Positions 33,846 to 42,471 of a stretch of DNA of 64,000 nt are shown here, piece after piece. The stretch is from the NCBI RefSeq assembly GCF_900129155.1, contig NZ_FQVF01000009.1, forward strand, positions 124,001 to 188,000. Reading direction: 5' to 3'. The notes beneath the pieces are model-generated. The model saw only the letters and a list, made by a program, of their open reading frames with translations. It was not told the DNA's origin and did no database searches. Position numbers and translations under genes: made by a program. Position 1 is the first letter of the stretch, and every line of letters starts with the position of its first letter. The DNA comes from Marinomonas polaris DSM 16579 (GTDB lineage: Bacteria > Pseudomonadota > Gammaproteobacteria > Pseudomonadales > Marinomonadaceae).

Positions 33846-35602
33846 TGGCGGTAGAGTTTACGGAGGAGCAACTGAGCTATGTTAACTCAGGCATCGAGAA
33901 GCACATATTCTTAGAAGCCTGCCCTGGAAGTGGCAAAACTGAGGTAGTTGCAGTGAAAGTAGCTAAGGAAATAGATTCTTGGAATAAGAATCCAGGAGGT
34001 CTGGCTGCACTTTCTTTTGCCAACAGTGCAACTGATGAGTTAACGAGCAGAGTATCTAAGTATCTACCACACGGCCGAGGCATATTTCCACATTTCTTAG
34101 GTACATTTGATAGCTTCATCTACAAGAATGTCGTATCTCCTCTATCCACAGAGCTAACAAATTATATTGGGGAAGGAGGTGATTCATCGATCCGTATAAT
34201 AGAGTCTACAACGCATATTGGCTATCGTACTAAATACCAATATGCTATGAGAGGAAATGTAGCTGCGAACCATTACTCAATCGACCAAGAAAGCGGCAAG
34301 CTGATATTTGATTCAGGGGATTCTGTACTAGATAACACGTTAGGCGCTCTAAAATTAGACGATTGGCAAATCAAAGACTTTATTCAAGCTAAACTTAGAA
34401 TGCTTCAGGGAGGATTCGCTACCTACAAAGACATTGAGTGCTTAGCTTTAGAAGCATTAATAAATAAAAAATATCAGGATTTCGTCAAATTATTAGTAAA
34501 GCGGTACCCTTTGATATTAATTGATGAATGCCAAGATCTATCAGAAGAGCAACTTTCCATTCTTCAAGTACTTGCTGATAATGGCGCAAAACTACACTTT
34601 GTTGGAGATCTTCATCAAGCAATCTATGGTTTTCGTGATGTTGAGCCCATTAAAGTTAATAAATTCGTAAAGGATAATAACTTTACAAGTTTGCAATTGA
34701 CTCGAAATTTTAGAAGCTGCCAAAATATAGTCGATCTCTGTATGAAACTTACTGGTCGTAGCAATATAGTTGGTAGTATGTCTTGGCTTGAACCAAGGTG
34801 TTTTGTTGTTCAGTATGATATCTGCCCTACAGAACTGATAGAAATTTTTGAGGAAAAATGTATTGGTTTTAACAACAATGTTGTTGTATCAAGAGGTCAT
34901 TCCATACTTAATAAATTCCAGACTTCTGTTACTGAGCCAAACAACATACAGAAGCTAGCACTCGCGATTAAGCTGTATAATCCTCAGAATATGGAAGCTT
35001 TAAACCAGTCTTTACAGTACTTCTCTGAGTTTCTTCGTTATCACCTAAAGGAAAGTTGTAAACCGAATAGTTTCAATTGTCCTCAATCTATTGTCTCAAA
35101 CCTTTCATGGCGAAAGTTTTTATATGAGTCTTTACATTATTTGATTGGCAATGATCTACAGAAGATTGATGTTAATTGGTCAAGTTGGACTAAGACCGCA
35201 AAAGCACTGATTCGAGCTATTCCAAAGCAGAATTTTTGTTCTGAAAGTATAGCAAGCGTATTGGCTTCATTAGAAAATGTAAATTTATCTGCGCCATCTG
35301 GTTCTTCCAAACTTGAAGTCGCTTCGTCATTAGGGGTGACAACAACGCCTTCGCTTAAGTACAAAAAATCAACAATTCATGGGGCGAAAGGGGAAACTCA
35401 TGATGTCACCATTGTTATATCGTCCGCTATATCAGGGAAGGACTCTCATTGGAAAGATTGGCTTAAAGATCCTGATAGCGAAGCTGCTAGGTTCGCTTAT
35501 GTTGCTTCTTCACGACCAAAAGAATTCCTTATATGGGCTGTGAAGTCTCTTAAACAACCCGAAAAGAAGCAACTAGAAGCTGTTGGTTTTACAATTATTT
35601 GA
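33845..35602 (+). CDS. gajB: UvrD-like helicase, Gabija GajB-like
   Basis: About 585 residues of superfamily 1A. Motif I is CPGSGKTEVV, motif II LILIDECQDLS, motif III GDLHQAIYGFRD, motif IV LTRNFRSC, and the late HGAKGETHD and YVASSRPKE motifs are present. In Gabija, GajB binds DNA ends and activates GajA. Start 33845 is preferred over 33842 because GGAGG lies at the better distance. It is the last gene before the transposon end. Confidence 0.82.
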   Translation: MAVEFTEEQLSYVNSGIEKHIFLEACPGSGKTEVVAVKVAKEIDSWNKNPGGLAALSFANSATDELTSRVSKYLPHGRGIFPHFLGTFDSFIYKNVVSPLSTELTNYIGEGGDSSIRIIESTTHIGYRTKYQYAMRGNVAANHYSIDQESGKLIFDSGDSVLDNTLGALKLDDWQIKDFIQAKLRMLQGGFATYKDIECLALEALINKKYQDFVKLLVKRYPLILIDECQDLSEEQLSILQVLADNGAKLHFVGDLHQAIYGFRDVEPIKVNKFVKDNNFTSLQLTRNFRSCQNIVDLCMKLTGRSNIVGSMSWLEPRCFVVQYDICPTELIEIFEEKCIGFNNNVVVSRGHSILNKFQTSVTEPNNIQKLALAIKLYNPQNMEALNQSLQYFSEFLRYHLKESCKPNSFNCPQSIVSNLSWRKFLYESLHYLIGNDLQKIDVNWSSWTKTAKALIRAIPKQNFCSESIASVLASLENVNLSAPSGSSKLEVASSLGVTTTPSLKYKKSTIHGAKGETHDVTIVISSAISGKDSHWKDWLKDPDSEAARFAYVASSRPKEFLIWAVKSLKQPEKKQLEAVGFTII

Positions 35603-35771
35603 TGACGCGACATATTCAAACATTGTGCAAAGCTAGAATTAGAAGGCATTTGGTTGTGAGTTTATTTGTTCTTTAATAGTCTAGCAAATAGATGAGATAA
35701 TTAGATTTTCTTGTAAAATTACAACAAACTCTTGGCGTGCTTTGAGTAAATACTTGAGTGTAACCAAAAAA
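35603..35771. other. Gap between the last cargo gene and the distal transposon end
   Basis: AT-rich, no reading frame or hairpin that I would call. It may carry the gajB transcript terminus. Confidence 0.5.
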
Positions 35772-35871
35772 TTGTCAGCTTATGCTTCATTTGTTTGTCA
35801 ACTTATGCTTCAAAAAAGTGCGTAACTCATTGATTCTTAATTGGGTGGCTTGTCATTTTATGGTTCAAACA
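35772..35871 (-). repeat. Distal (left) transposon end with three TnsB-type sites
   Basis: Sites inverted relative to the tnsA side lie at 35772-35789 (TTGTCAGCTTATGCTTCA), 35795-35812 (TTGTCAACTTATGCTTCA) and 35850-35867 (TTGTCATTTTATGGTTCA). The outermost is followed by AACA, so the minus strand begins TGTTTGAACC, a typical Tn7-like TGT terminus. The wider spacing resembles a Tn7 left end. The flank reads ATACC, which is not duplicated exactly at the other end. Confidence 0.87.
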
Positions 35872-35911
35872 ATACCGAAAGTTCTAAACTCTCCCTTTTT
35901 TTACATCATTT

Positions 35912-36040
35912 TTATTTCATTTTTTTAATGCCTTTATAAATCTCTTCACGATGTACCGTCACGCCTTTTGGTGCTGTTACACCGACTCGAACTTGTCCGT
36001 CTTTACGACTGATATTTAATTTCACCACGGCAAAATCGAC
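35912..36040 (-). pseudogene. csrA fragment (3' part)
   Basis: The minus strand encodes VVKLNISRKDGQVRVGVTA then PKGVTVHREEIYKGIKKMK and a stop, unmistakably the second half of the RNA-binding regulator CsrA. The conserved N-terminal MLILTRRxGE is absent; the frame runs into unrelated sequence. It begins 41 bp outside the transposon. Presumably a phage- or island-borne csrA paralogue, now truncated. Confidence 0.7.
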
Positions 36041-36263
36041 CAACCCGCACCCGCTTGTATTGCAGCGCAAAGCCAACAGCTACAAAACAACAACCTTTGC
36101 GCCCGTCATCCACCTAACACCAACATGCAATCCAACGTATGATCAAGACATAGTTCACCAAGTAATAGAAAGACTCAGAGCCGAATTTGCACAAGGAATG
36201 ATGGGGAATATGGACGTGGCGACAAGGGCCTATGGGAGTTTGACAGATAAGCTGGGAAGTTAG
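36040..36263 (+). pseudogene. C-terminal fragment of a probable phage tail protein
   Basis: The frame ending at 36263 encodes TTFAPVIHLTPTCNPTYD and VIERLRAEFAQGMMGNMDVA near a C-terminus. In another frame just upstream the sequence reads PAPACIAAQSQQLQNNN, which would continue the same protein, so a frameshift is likely. It resembles the end of tape-measure-type tail proteins. C-rich codon use differs from the AT-rich genes that follow. Confidence 0.45.
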
Positions 36264-36355
36264 CTGTTGAGTTTGCAGTATATTTTATTAATACTTAATG
36301 AAAGATATATAAAATAACTATTAAACCAAATTTTTACAGATTTTAAGGAAGGGAA

Positions 36356-37237
36356 ATGGAAGAGCTTATTACGAAATCGCAGCCTGTATTTATTTCCGCG
36401 ATAGTGACACTTATTGTTCTTGCTATTAATTGGGTTATTAAGCCTTTATGGGAAAGTTACTTTCATAATTATAAGCTTAGGTCAAATCATACATATGAGC
36501 AAAAGAAAAAAGTAAAAGAAGTAATATCTAAAAATAAGATTTCCTTGATTGAAAATGCAGAGACATTAAATCATCGATTATGGAATTTTTCCAAAAAAAT
36601 TGGAGAAGGGTGGCATTGCTATGATGAAACTGAAGGAGGGAAAGCTTATTATCTAAATTCATTTGCATATAATTTTTTAGCTTTTTTTGCATGGGCAAGA
36701 AAGTCTGAAAAAGAAATGATTTATATAGATAGTACCGTTTCTGAAAAAGAAGACCTTGAGTTAATTAAGTATTTAAAATTAATGCCTCAGTTTTTTTGTA
36801 ATGTTGAAATATTCAAAGGTAAAGGGTATGACGACTCTATTGATTCAGATCATTTTTTCAGGCATGAATTTAATAGAGTTTTGGATTTGATGGTTGTTGA
36901 TGGTGAAATTATAAGTTTTAATGTTTTTTTGGAAAATAAAAATAAAAATGATTTTCATGATTATAATAAGGTTTACGATTATATATCAAGCATTGAAAAA
37001 AACAAACAATGCCTTAAATGGCAGTCAATTCAGTCTTTTCATTTTATTTTAATGTCTTTCTTAACAAAATTTGGATATGATTTTCAAAAGACTAGTGTTT
37101 TTGATTTAAATAAACATTCTAGTGAGTCGCCAGAAAATAGTGTTACTGAGGGGGTTAATTATTTGATTGAAAAAATGTGTTTAGATGGTAGTGAAGAAAT
37201 AAAAAATGCTGTATATGCGTTGAGTAAAAAACATTAA
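36356..37237 (+). CDS. Membrane-anchored hypothetical protein
   Basis: 293 residues with one N-terminal membrane helix (PVFISAIVTLIVLAINWVI, about 10-30) and a large cytosolic domain rich in Lys and aromatic residues. Base composition is far more AT-rich than the core chromosome, indicating transfer. AAGGAAGGG precedes ATG 36356. No family recognised. It lies outside the CAST. Confidence 0.65.
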   Translation: MEELITKSQPVFISAIVTLIVLAINWVIKPLWESYFHNYKLRSNHTYEQKKKVKEVISKNKISLIENAETLNHRLWNFSKKIGEGWHCYDETEGGKAYYLNSFAYNFLAFFAWARKSEKEMIYIDSTVSEKEDLELIKYLKLMPQFFCNVEIFKGKGYDDSIDSDHFFRHEFNRVLDLMVVDGEIISFNVFLENKNKNDFHDYNKVYDYISSIEKNKQCLKWQSIQSFHFILMSFLTKFGYDFQKTSVFDLNKHSSESPENSVTEGVNYLIEKMCLDGSEEIKNAVYALSKKH

Positions 37238-37352
37238 TATTAAAAGTCTATTAAGATACGCACCTTAAGACGTCAATTTTTTCAAGGATCTTAACAATTT
37301 TTTTTTTGATAAAAACTTGACCCTACATATTTTAATCGAGTTGATCATAAAC

Positions 37353-38036
37353 ATGAAAAAAACTATTCAGTTAGATGAAAGACCAGCAGGTTATAGCTTA
37401 GGGGCTGCGCAAGCTGGAGAATCATTACAAGTCCAATTTCGTGGGATTTCTTTGTCCTCTTATGGCAAAGATTTTATTCGTAAGGTTGAAGGGTATCCTC
37501 AACAAATACTTTATAAAGCATTCGGTGACTTCCATCCTTCGCAAGTTAAAACTCTAATTGCAATAATTAAGAGTAATCTTGAAGTTGATGTTTATTTAAA
37601 TGAGGTTGAAATCTCTGCTCATGTTGTGGTTGCTAAGGGAATCAAGATTGGAGATCCTGTTTATAAAAGTGATATATATCATATTGATAAAGTTGATTTT
37701 AAAGATGTTTCATTTCCAAGTGATTGCTCATATTTTGTTCTTATGAACAATGGCTGGGATAGGGTTATGTGCTATGACTTTGGGCCATCACTACAGGATG
37801 ATGATAATCACCCTATAGATTATGACGTCGGTCAATTAGTCGGTGCGGCACTTTCAGAATCAATATTTTATGACATCTTTGACCTGAATGAAGAAGAGTG
37901 GAAAGTAATTCTAGAGTCTAGCTGGTTTCCATTTTCATTCATTGACTACAAAGAACAGAAAAATCTATTGAACCATATAAAAACTGGGGTGGGGGACAAC
38001 TTCCATAGAAGAAAGGTTAAACTTGAAGTTTATTGA
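37353..38036 (+). CDS. Hypothetical protein paired with a HEPN gene
   Basis: From ATG 37353 (MKKTIQLDERPAGYSLGAAQ) 227 residues, soluble, with no recognised domain. It is preferred over the in-frame start at 37317, which adds a hydrophobic stub without a ribosome site. Its 3' end overlaps the next gene by 14 bp, a coupling typical of toxin-antitoxin or two-gene defence units. Confidence 0.65.
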   Translation: MKKTIQLDERPAGYSLGAAQAGESLQVQFRGISLSSYGKDFIRKVEGYPQQILYKAFGDFHPSQVKTLIAIIKSNLEVDVYLNEVEISAHVVVAKGIKIGDPVYKSDIYHIDKVDFKDVSFPSDCSYFVLMNNGWDRVMCYDFGPSLQDDDNHPIDYDVGQLVGAALSESIFYDIFDLNEEEWKVILESSWFPFSFIDYKEQKNLLNHIKTGVGDNFHRRKVKLEVY

Positions 38037-38523
38037 TGAAAAAGAGTCATGGTTAAATGAAATACAAACGAATGAGAAAATTTCTAAGCATTTTTCATTT
38101 ATAGAGAAAGCATTAAATTACCATACAGGTGGCGACTATGATGCTTCAATTCACATACTATATCCAAGAATAGAAGCTATTCTTCGTGACGATTTTATTC
38201 GTGCTAACCCAGAAAAAGAAGGGCGCCGTCAAGATGCTTTATCTGAACACTTACAAACGAACATAACTAATCATACACATAATATATCAAGGCTTTTTCC
38301 TGAGAAATTTAGTCAGTATATTCTTACCAATTTTTTCAAAGATTTTGATGTGCGCGGTGAAAATAGCTTTATTAGTCGTAATACAATTAGTCATGGTTTT
38401 GTAGATTCAACAGCATTCACTAGGAAATCATCTCTGATTGGCTTTCTCATCTTAGATCAAATTCAAAAATATACAAAAATTTCTACAAATTTTGAAATGA
38501 AAGATGTACAAAAATTCTTATAA
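38023..38523 (+). CDS. HEPN-like protein, candidate RNase
   Basis: 166 residues. The helical C-terminal half contains ISRNTISHGFV, an R-N-x3-H motif, the catalytic signature of HEPN RNases, preceded by YDASIHILYPRIEAILRDDF, a typical first HEPN helix. The start is TTG 38023, because the ATG at 38036 is out of frame; AAAGG precedes it. Overlap with the upstream gene suggests that that protein may be its antidote or regulator. Family assignment is from motif only. Confidence 0.6.
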   Translation: MKFIDEKESWLNEIQTNEKISKHFSFIEKALNYHTGGDYDASIHILYPRIEAILRDDFIRANPEKEGRRQDALSEHLQTNITNHTHNISRLFPEKFSQYILTNFFKDFDVRGENSFISRNTISHGFVDSTAFTRKSSLIGFLILDQIQKYTKISTNFEMKDVQKFL

Positions 38524-38587
38524 CTTAAAGGTTCAAGTAACGCCTACGGTTTACCTGATTTAGGCTTTAGCTGTCTAGGAGGAGCAT

Positions 38588-39289
38588 ATGTTACCAGGAG
38601 ATATATTGCTAGTAAGTGGTGAAGGTAAATTGTCTTCATCACTTGTGACTGTTCAGAAAGTTATTTACCCCCACGCAAGTTCAAGTCATGTTGAATTAAG
38701 TTTAGGTGATGGTGTTTTTATACATTCGACAGGAAATAAAGGTGTTCATTTAACTTTGTTAATCGATGAAGACATTGCCTGTAAAAGCAGATGGAGAGTG
38801 ATTAGGCATAGATCTATTACAGATATGTGTTTGGCTACTGAGAACCTTCAGAAAGCAGCTATGTTTTTTTATGCTCAAGATTACAATAAAGCTTTCATGG
38901 GCTCTGGGAATGAGTCATCTTCATTTTGCTCTGAACTCGTTGCGAAAGCCTACGCTAGAGCTGAAATAGAAATTATTGGAGGAAAAGCTCCAAGTAAAGT
39001 CACACCAGCTCATTTTGACAAAGAAGCTGATAATTTGGAAGATTGGGTAGATGTCACCGAAGAATATCAAGCTATTCTTGCTGACATGAAAAAAAATCTT
39101 TTTCCATATAGATTGGCTGCTAATACATTAAGTGCTGTCATGACAAGGCGTAAAGCACATGAACCATATAGGCAACAAATTATTGAGCGCCTTGAAGGCG
39201 GTTCAGTAGAGAGTCAAGAACTAGCTCGAACAATGAGAGAAATGTTATCTGGAAGAGAGTTAAAGTACTGGCATGAGAAAGACAGATAA
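38588..39289 (+). CDS. YiiX/NlpC-P60-like cysteine hydrolase
   Basis: 233 residues starting MLPGDILLVSGEG. The permuted papain-like pattern is visible: SHVELSLGDGVFIHST with the catalytic histidine near the start, and FCSELVAKAYA with the cysteine later. Members act on peptidoglycan peptides or lipids. No signal peptide, so it acts in the cytosol unless exported. AGGAGG lies directly upstream. Confidence 0.7.
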   Translation: MLPGDILLVSGEGKLSSSLVTVQKVIYPHASSSHVELSLGDGVFIHSTGNKGVHLTLLIDEDIACKSRWRVIRHRSITDMCLATENLQKAAMFFYAQDYNKAFMGSGNESSSFCSELVAKAYARAEIEIIGGKAPSKVTPAHFDKEADNLEDWVDVTEEYQAILADMKKNLFPYRLAANTLSAVMTRRKAHEPYRQQIIERLEGGSVESQELARTMREMLSGRELKYWHEKDR

Positions 39290-39484
39290 TAAATGTCACA
39301 TCAGCCTTAGCTTGTGTCAGTTAGGTGGGTAGAGTACATGAGAGCTTGGGAACAGACGAAAGCCAGCAATAATTTCATTTGCCTAACTCCTTAATGGATT
39401 TGGTTTGTTGCTAACATTGTCCCCACCCCAATCTTGATCTAGCACTCTCTTTGCACTGCCAAAATCCAGTGCTTGGATTAGAAC

Positions 39485-39904
39485 CCCTTTTTACACAGCG
39501 GCCTAAAACACGCACCGCGTGTTTTTTTGTGGCCGGAGTCCGCCAGTTATGGTGGGTCTTTGTTGGGCAACCTTCGGGTTGGCCGTATCCTGAGTTTGTG
39601 GTCAGATGAAAACCTTCATTTACTCCAAACAGCTCCACGAGCAAAACCAACCACATACAACCTATCCCTAGCGAAAACAGATAGCTATTCCCACCAAGGA
39701 AAGCAACTGCTCAACAACATCGTCAAATCCATGCAGATACACAGCGACCACGTCGTCGTTCCATCAAAAGAACTCATCGACCTAATCCAAGCCGTCCGCA
39801 CTTTCCCTGAAAATAAGAACCCTCAATCGCCTAACTCGCTTTTTAATCCAGCTAAGCAAGTACCGGCTTTAGGTGATTTTTTGTGTTTCAGACGCCACCA
39901 ATAA
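39485..39904 (+). pseudogene. Remnant of a P4-like or ash-type prophage region
   Basis: TGGTGGGTCTTTGTTGGGCA with the following CCTTCGGGTTGGCC is the conserved block found at the start of ash-family genes of P4-like satellites. It encodes MVGLCWATFGLAVS then a stop. Downstream, C-rich sequence encodes NIVKSMQIHSDHVVVPSKEL and ends LGDFLCFRRHQ at 39904, with several frame changes between. No integrase is left. It marks the distal edge of the island before msrB. Confidence 0.4.
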
Positions 39905-39917
39905 AACAGTTGTAGAA

Positions 39918-39950
39918 ACAATAAAACCGCCAGTTGGGCGGTTTTATTGT
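39918..39950. terminator. Bidirectional terminator between the island and msrB
   Basis: A perfect 14-bp stem (ACAATAAAACCGCC / GGCGGTTTTATTGT) with a 5-base loop and A/T tracts on both sides. Confidence 0.85.
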
Positions 39951-39971
39951 TTTAGCGCTTGGGCTAAGTGA

Positions 39972-40340
39972 TCAGCCTTGGCTTACGAACTTCATTGAGA
40001 TGGAGTTAACGCAATGGCGGATGTTGTTTTCTGTGAGTCTTTCTCCTTCAAATACGTGGCCTAGGTGGCCTTCGCAGTTTGCGCAGACGATTTCTATGCG
40101 TCGGCCGTCGGCGTCAGGGACACGCTTAACTGCATTGGGAATTTCGTCGTCAAAGCTTGGCCAGCCACAGTGAGAGATGAATTTGTGTTCTGATGTATAA
40201 AGTGGTGCTTCGCATTGGCGACAAACATACAGGCCGCCTTCCATGGTGTCCGTGTATTCGCCAGTAAATGGACGTTCGGTGCCTTTATCGAGGATTACAC
40301 TGGCTTCTACAGGTGTAAGCTTGTTGTATGGTTTACTCAT
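39972..40340 (-). CDS. msrB: Peptide-methionine (R)-S-oxide reductase
   Basis: MsrB repairs oxidised methionine. The 122-residue protein has the structural zinc cysteines C40, C43, C86 and C89 (CRQC, CANC) and the catalytic C110 in [15 protein letters not shown] and [10 protein letters not shown] match the family core. Start ATG 40340 follows AGGAGAAC. Monocistronic. Confidence 0.95.
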   Translation of the reverse strand: MSKPYNKLTPVEASVILDKGTERPFTGEYTDTMEGGLYVCRQCEAPLYTSEHKFISHCGWPSFDDEIPNAVKRVPDADGRRIEIVCANCEGHLGHVFEGERLTENNIRHCVNSISMKFVSQG

Positions 40341-40565
40341 AAGACTTGTTCTCCTGTCACTATGATGGACGTTAATAGCATAAATTATGTCATGCCTTAT
40401 CGCTGTAGACTAAGACAATAAATTGCACGGCGAGTTCGAGTTTTTGTGGGCGTTAGTTTTTAGTAGGGAGTGGGCATAAAAAAGCCCATCTTAAAGACGG
40501 GCAATTTTGTGTACGGATACGCCATTATCAATATATAGCGTCGATCTTTGGACTTGAGTTTAAGG

Positions 40566-41105
40566 TTATTCCATTAAACCAAGGCGCTTTTCTTCGGCTT
40601 CACGTAAGAAACGGAAAAGTTTTTTACGGTTTGTGGTATTTCCTTCTTGTGACACTTCTTTCTGAGATTGGCGAATAAGCTGTCTAAGCAGTTGAATGTC
40701 TTCAATCTGTGGGTTTTCTGCTAAGTATTCAGACAGCACTTCTTTGCTGTTCTCGCCAATTAGCATGTCGCGTTTAATCTCAAGCTGATGAAATAGCTTG
40801 TTGTAAGCGGCAGAAGTGGAATCGAAAAGCGCTACACGGTGCGCTATGGCTTCGTGATCTTCTGTGCGCATCACCTTGCCGATGTATTGCAAGTGTCTTC
40901 TCATGGCTTCATGTTGCTTTATGCGGCCAGCTTCAACGAATGCTTCGCGTAGAGTGTCAGACATTTCCACTTTTTTAAGCTGATTTTTGCTTAGGCCTAG
41001 TAGTTTTTTTCCAAGATCTTGCAGGGCTTCCATTTCACGCTTGATCTGGGTTTTGCTCTTAGGGATTTCTTCGTCGTTGTTTTCAAATTGATCAAAATCT
41101 GTCAT
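40566..41105 (-). CDS. darP: Dual-action ribosomal maturation protein DarP (YjgA)
   Basis: 179 residues with the family's SKTQIKREMEALQDLGKKL at the N-terminus and the KLFRFLREAEE end. DarP assists late 50S assembly and peptidyl-transferase centre maturation. It lies 6 bp after mgtE on the same strand, so is probably the last gene of that transcript. Confidence 0.93.
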   Translation of the reverse strand: MTDFDQFENNDEEIPKSKTQIKREMEALQDLGKKLLGLSKNQLKKVEMSDTLREAFVEAGRIKQHEAMRRHLQYIGKVMRTEDHEAIAHRVALFDSTSAAYNKLFHQLEIKRDMLIGENSKEVLSEYLAENPQIEDIQLLRQLIRQSQKEVSQEGNTTNRKKLFRFLREAEEKRLGLME

Positions 41106-41111
41106 GGGAAC

Positions 41112-42464
41112 CTATATTAGAAAAATAGTAGCGAGACCAAGGAAGGATAGAAATCCAACCACGTCGGTCACGGTAGTCAAAATTACGCTGCCGGCTAGGG
41201 CGGGGTCGATGCCAATTTTTTTTAGTAGAATTGGCAGAAGTGTACCAGTGGCCGCTGCAAAAAGCAGATTTATTATGATAGCGCCTGCAATGATATAGGC
41301 AATCTTGATGTTGTCAAACCAAAGTGCGGTAAGTGCGGCTATTACTGTTGCCCAAAGAAGGCCATTTATGAGTCCAACAATGAGCTCTCTATTGAGTAGC
41401 CAGCGAGTATTGGTAGAGCCTATCTGATTGAGTGCAATACCACGAATGACCAGTGTCAGTACTTGAGAGCCAGCTATACCGCCCATGCTAGCAACGATTG
41501 GCATGAGTATAGCTAATGCGACAACTTGGTCTAGTGTCTCTTGGAATAAGCCGATAACGTAAGACGCTGTAAATGCGGTTATTAGGTTTATGCCAAGCCA
41601 CACTGCGCGTCGCTTGGTGGTTTTCATGATGGGTGCGAAGGTATCTTCGTCATCATCAAGACCCGCCATGCTTAACATGGAGTGTTCGGCTTCGTCACGG
41701 ATAACGTCTACAACGTCATCGATGGTGATGCGGCCAAGTAGTTTTTTAGTTTTGCTGTCAATAACGGGAGCGGATACTAGGTCCATTTTTTCAAAAAGCT
41801 GCGCTACTTCGCTGGCAGGCGTTTCTGCGTCAATGACGGTGAATTCTGTTTCCATGATATCGCGCACTGTAGCGCTAATATCTGATACCAGTAGTTTGGT
41901 AAGTGGAAGTATTCCTAAAAGGCGATCTGAACGGCTGACAACAAGTAAGTTGTCTGTCATGTCTGGTAGTGTTGAGTGTCTGCGTAAATAGCGAAACACT
42001 AGATCGACGGTAATATTTGGACGTATGGTGATGGTGTCCGTATTCATCAAGCCGCCGGCAGAATCTTCCGAGTAGCTTAATAGTGCTTCAACTCTTGTTC
42101 TGTCTTGCGTGGACATTGACGCAAGAACTTCTTTTACGACCTTTTCTGGTAGGTGTTGTAGTAAGTCGGCTAGGTCATCGCTTTCAAAATGTTCGGATAC
42201 GGCGATAAGTCGCTCTGTATCCATGTTTTTCATGAATTGTACGCCAATATCTTCGCTTAGATATTGAAGTACTTCGCCTTCATTCTTGGCTTCTATTAAC
42301 TCCCAAAGAAGCTTACGCTCTTTGGGAGGAGAAGACTCTAATAGACGAGCAACATCCTGTGCGGGCAAAGCGCCGTTAAGTAAATAACGGATTTGCATGG
42401 TGGTACCGGATTCGAGCGATTCGGTGACCGTTTGGAGGTGATTTAGAGTGTTTTGCTCTGACAT
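41112..42464 (-). CDS. mgtE: MgtE magnesium transporter
   Basis: From ATG 42464 (MSEQNTLNH) 450 residues; the frame extends upstream only through a TTG that lies within ptsO. It has the N-domain (superhelical MgtE_N, about 30-130), two CBS domains (about 135-260, with DIMETEFTVID) and five membrane helices after residue 290, with SMGGIAGSQVLTLVIRG as the pore-helix signature. The CBS/N parts sense cytosolic magnesium and close the channel. It is the downstream gene of the ptsN-ptsO cluster. Confidence 0.94.
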   Translation of the reverse strand: MSEQNTLNHLQTVTESLESGTTMQIRYLLNGALPAQDVARLLESSPPKERKLLWELIEAKNEGEVLQYLSEDIGVQFMKNMDTERLIAVSEHFESDDLADLLQHLPEKVVKEVLASMSTQDRTRVEALLSYSEDSAGGLMNTDTITIRPNITVDLVFRYLRRHSTLPDMTDNLLVVSRSDRLLGILPLTKLLVSDISATVRDIMETEFTVIDAETPASEVAQLFEKMDLVSAPVIDSKTKKLLGRITIDDVVDVIRDEAEHSMLSMAGLDDDEDTFAPIMKTTKRRAVWLGINLITAFTASYVIGLFQETLDQVVALAILMPIVASMGGIAGSQVLTLVIRGIALNQIGSTNTRWLLNRELIVGLINGLLWATVIAALTALWFDNIKIAYIIAGAIIINLLFAAATGTLLPILLKKIGIDPALAGSVILTTVTDVVGFLSFLGLATIFLI

Positions 42465-42471
42465 ATAAGTC

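Larger units (their letters stand above)
6681..35871 (+). mobile_element. Type I-F3 CRISPR-associated Tn7-like transposon (CAST) inserted downstream of ffs
   Basis: The element is bounded by inverted arrays of an 18-bp TnsB-type site (TGAAGCATAAGCTGACAA and variants): three closely packed copies beside tnsA and three more spread copies at the far end. Between them are tnsA, tnsB, tnsC, tniQ, cas8f, cas7f, cas6f and a short array with a self-homing spacer to ffs, followed by about 17 kb of cargo. By Tn7 convention the tnsA side is the right end and faces the target. The distal end finishes with a TGT-type terminus (TGTTTGAACC on the minus strand). The ffs-side terminus lacks a clear TGT and is placed at 6681 by alignment of binding sites. 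No perfect 5-bp target duplication is visible. No cas1, cas2/3, tnsD or tnsE was found. Confidence 0.92.

Noticed and set aside
35872-39950. Considering the AT-rich island as part of the CAST cargo.
   Set aside because: The TGT-type terminus with inverted TnsB sites ends at 35871, and no further sites were seen beyond it.
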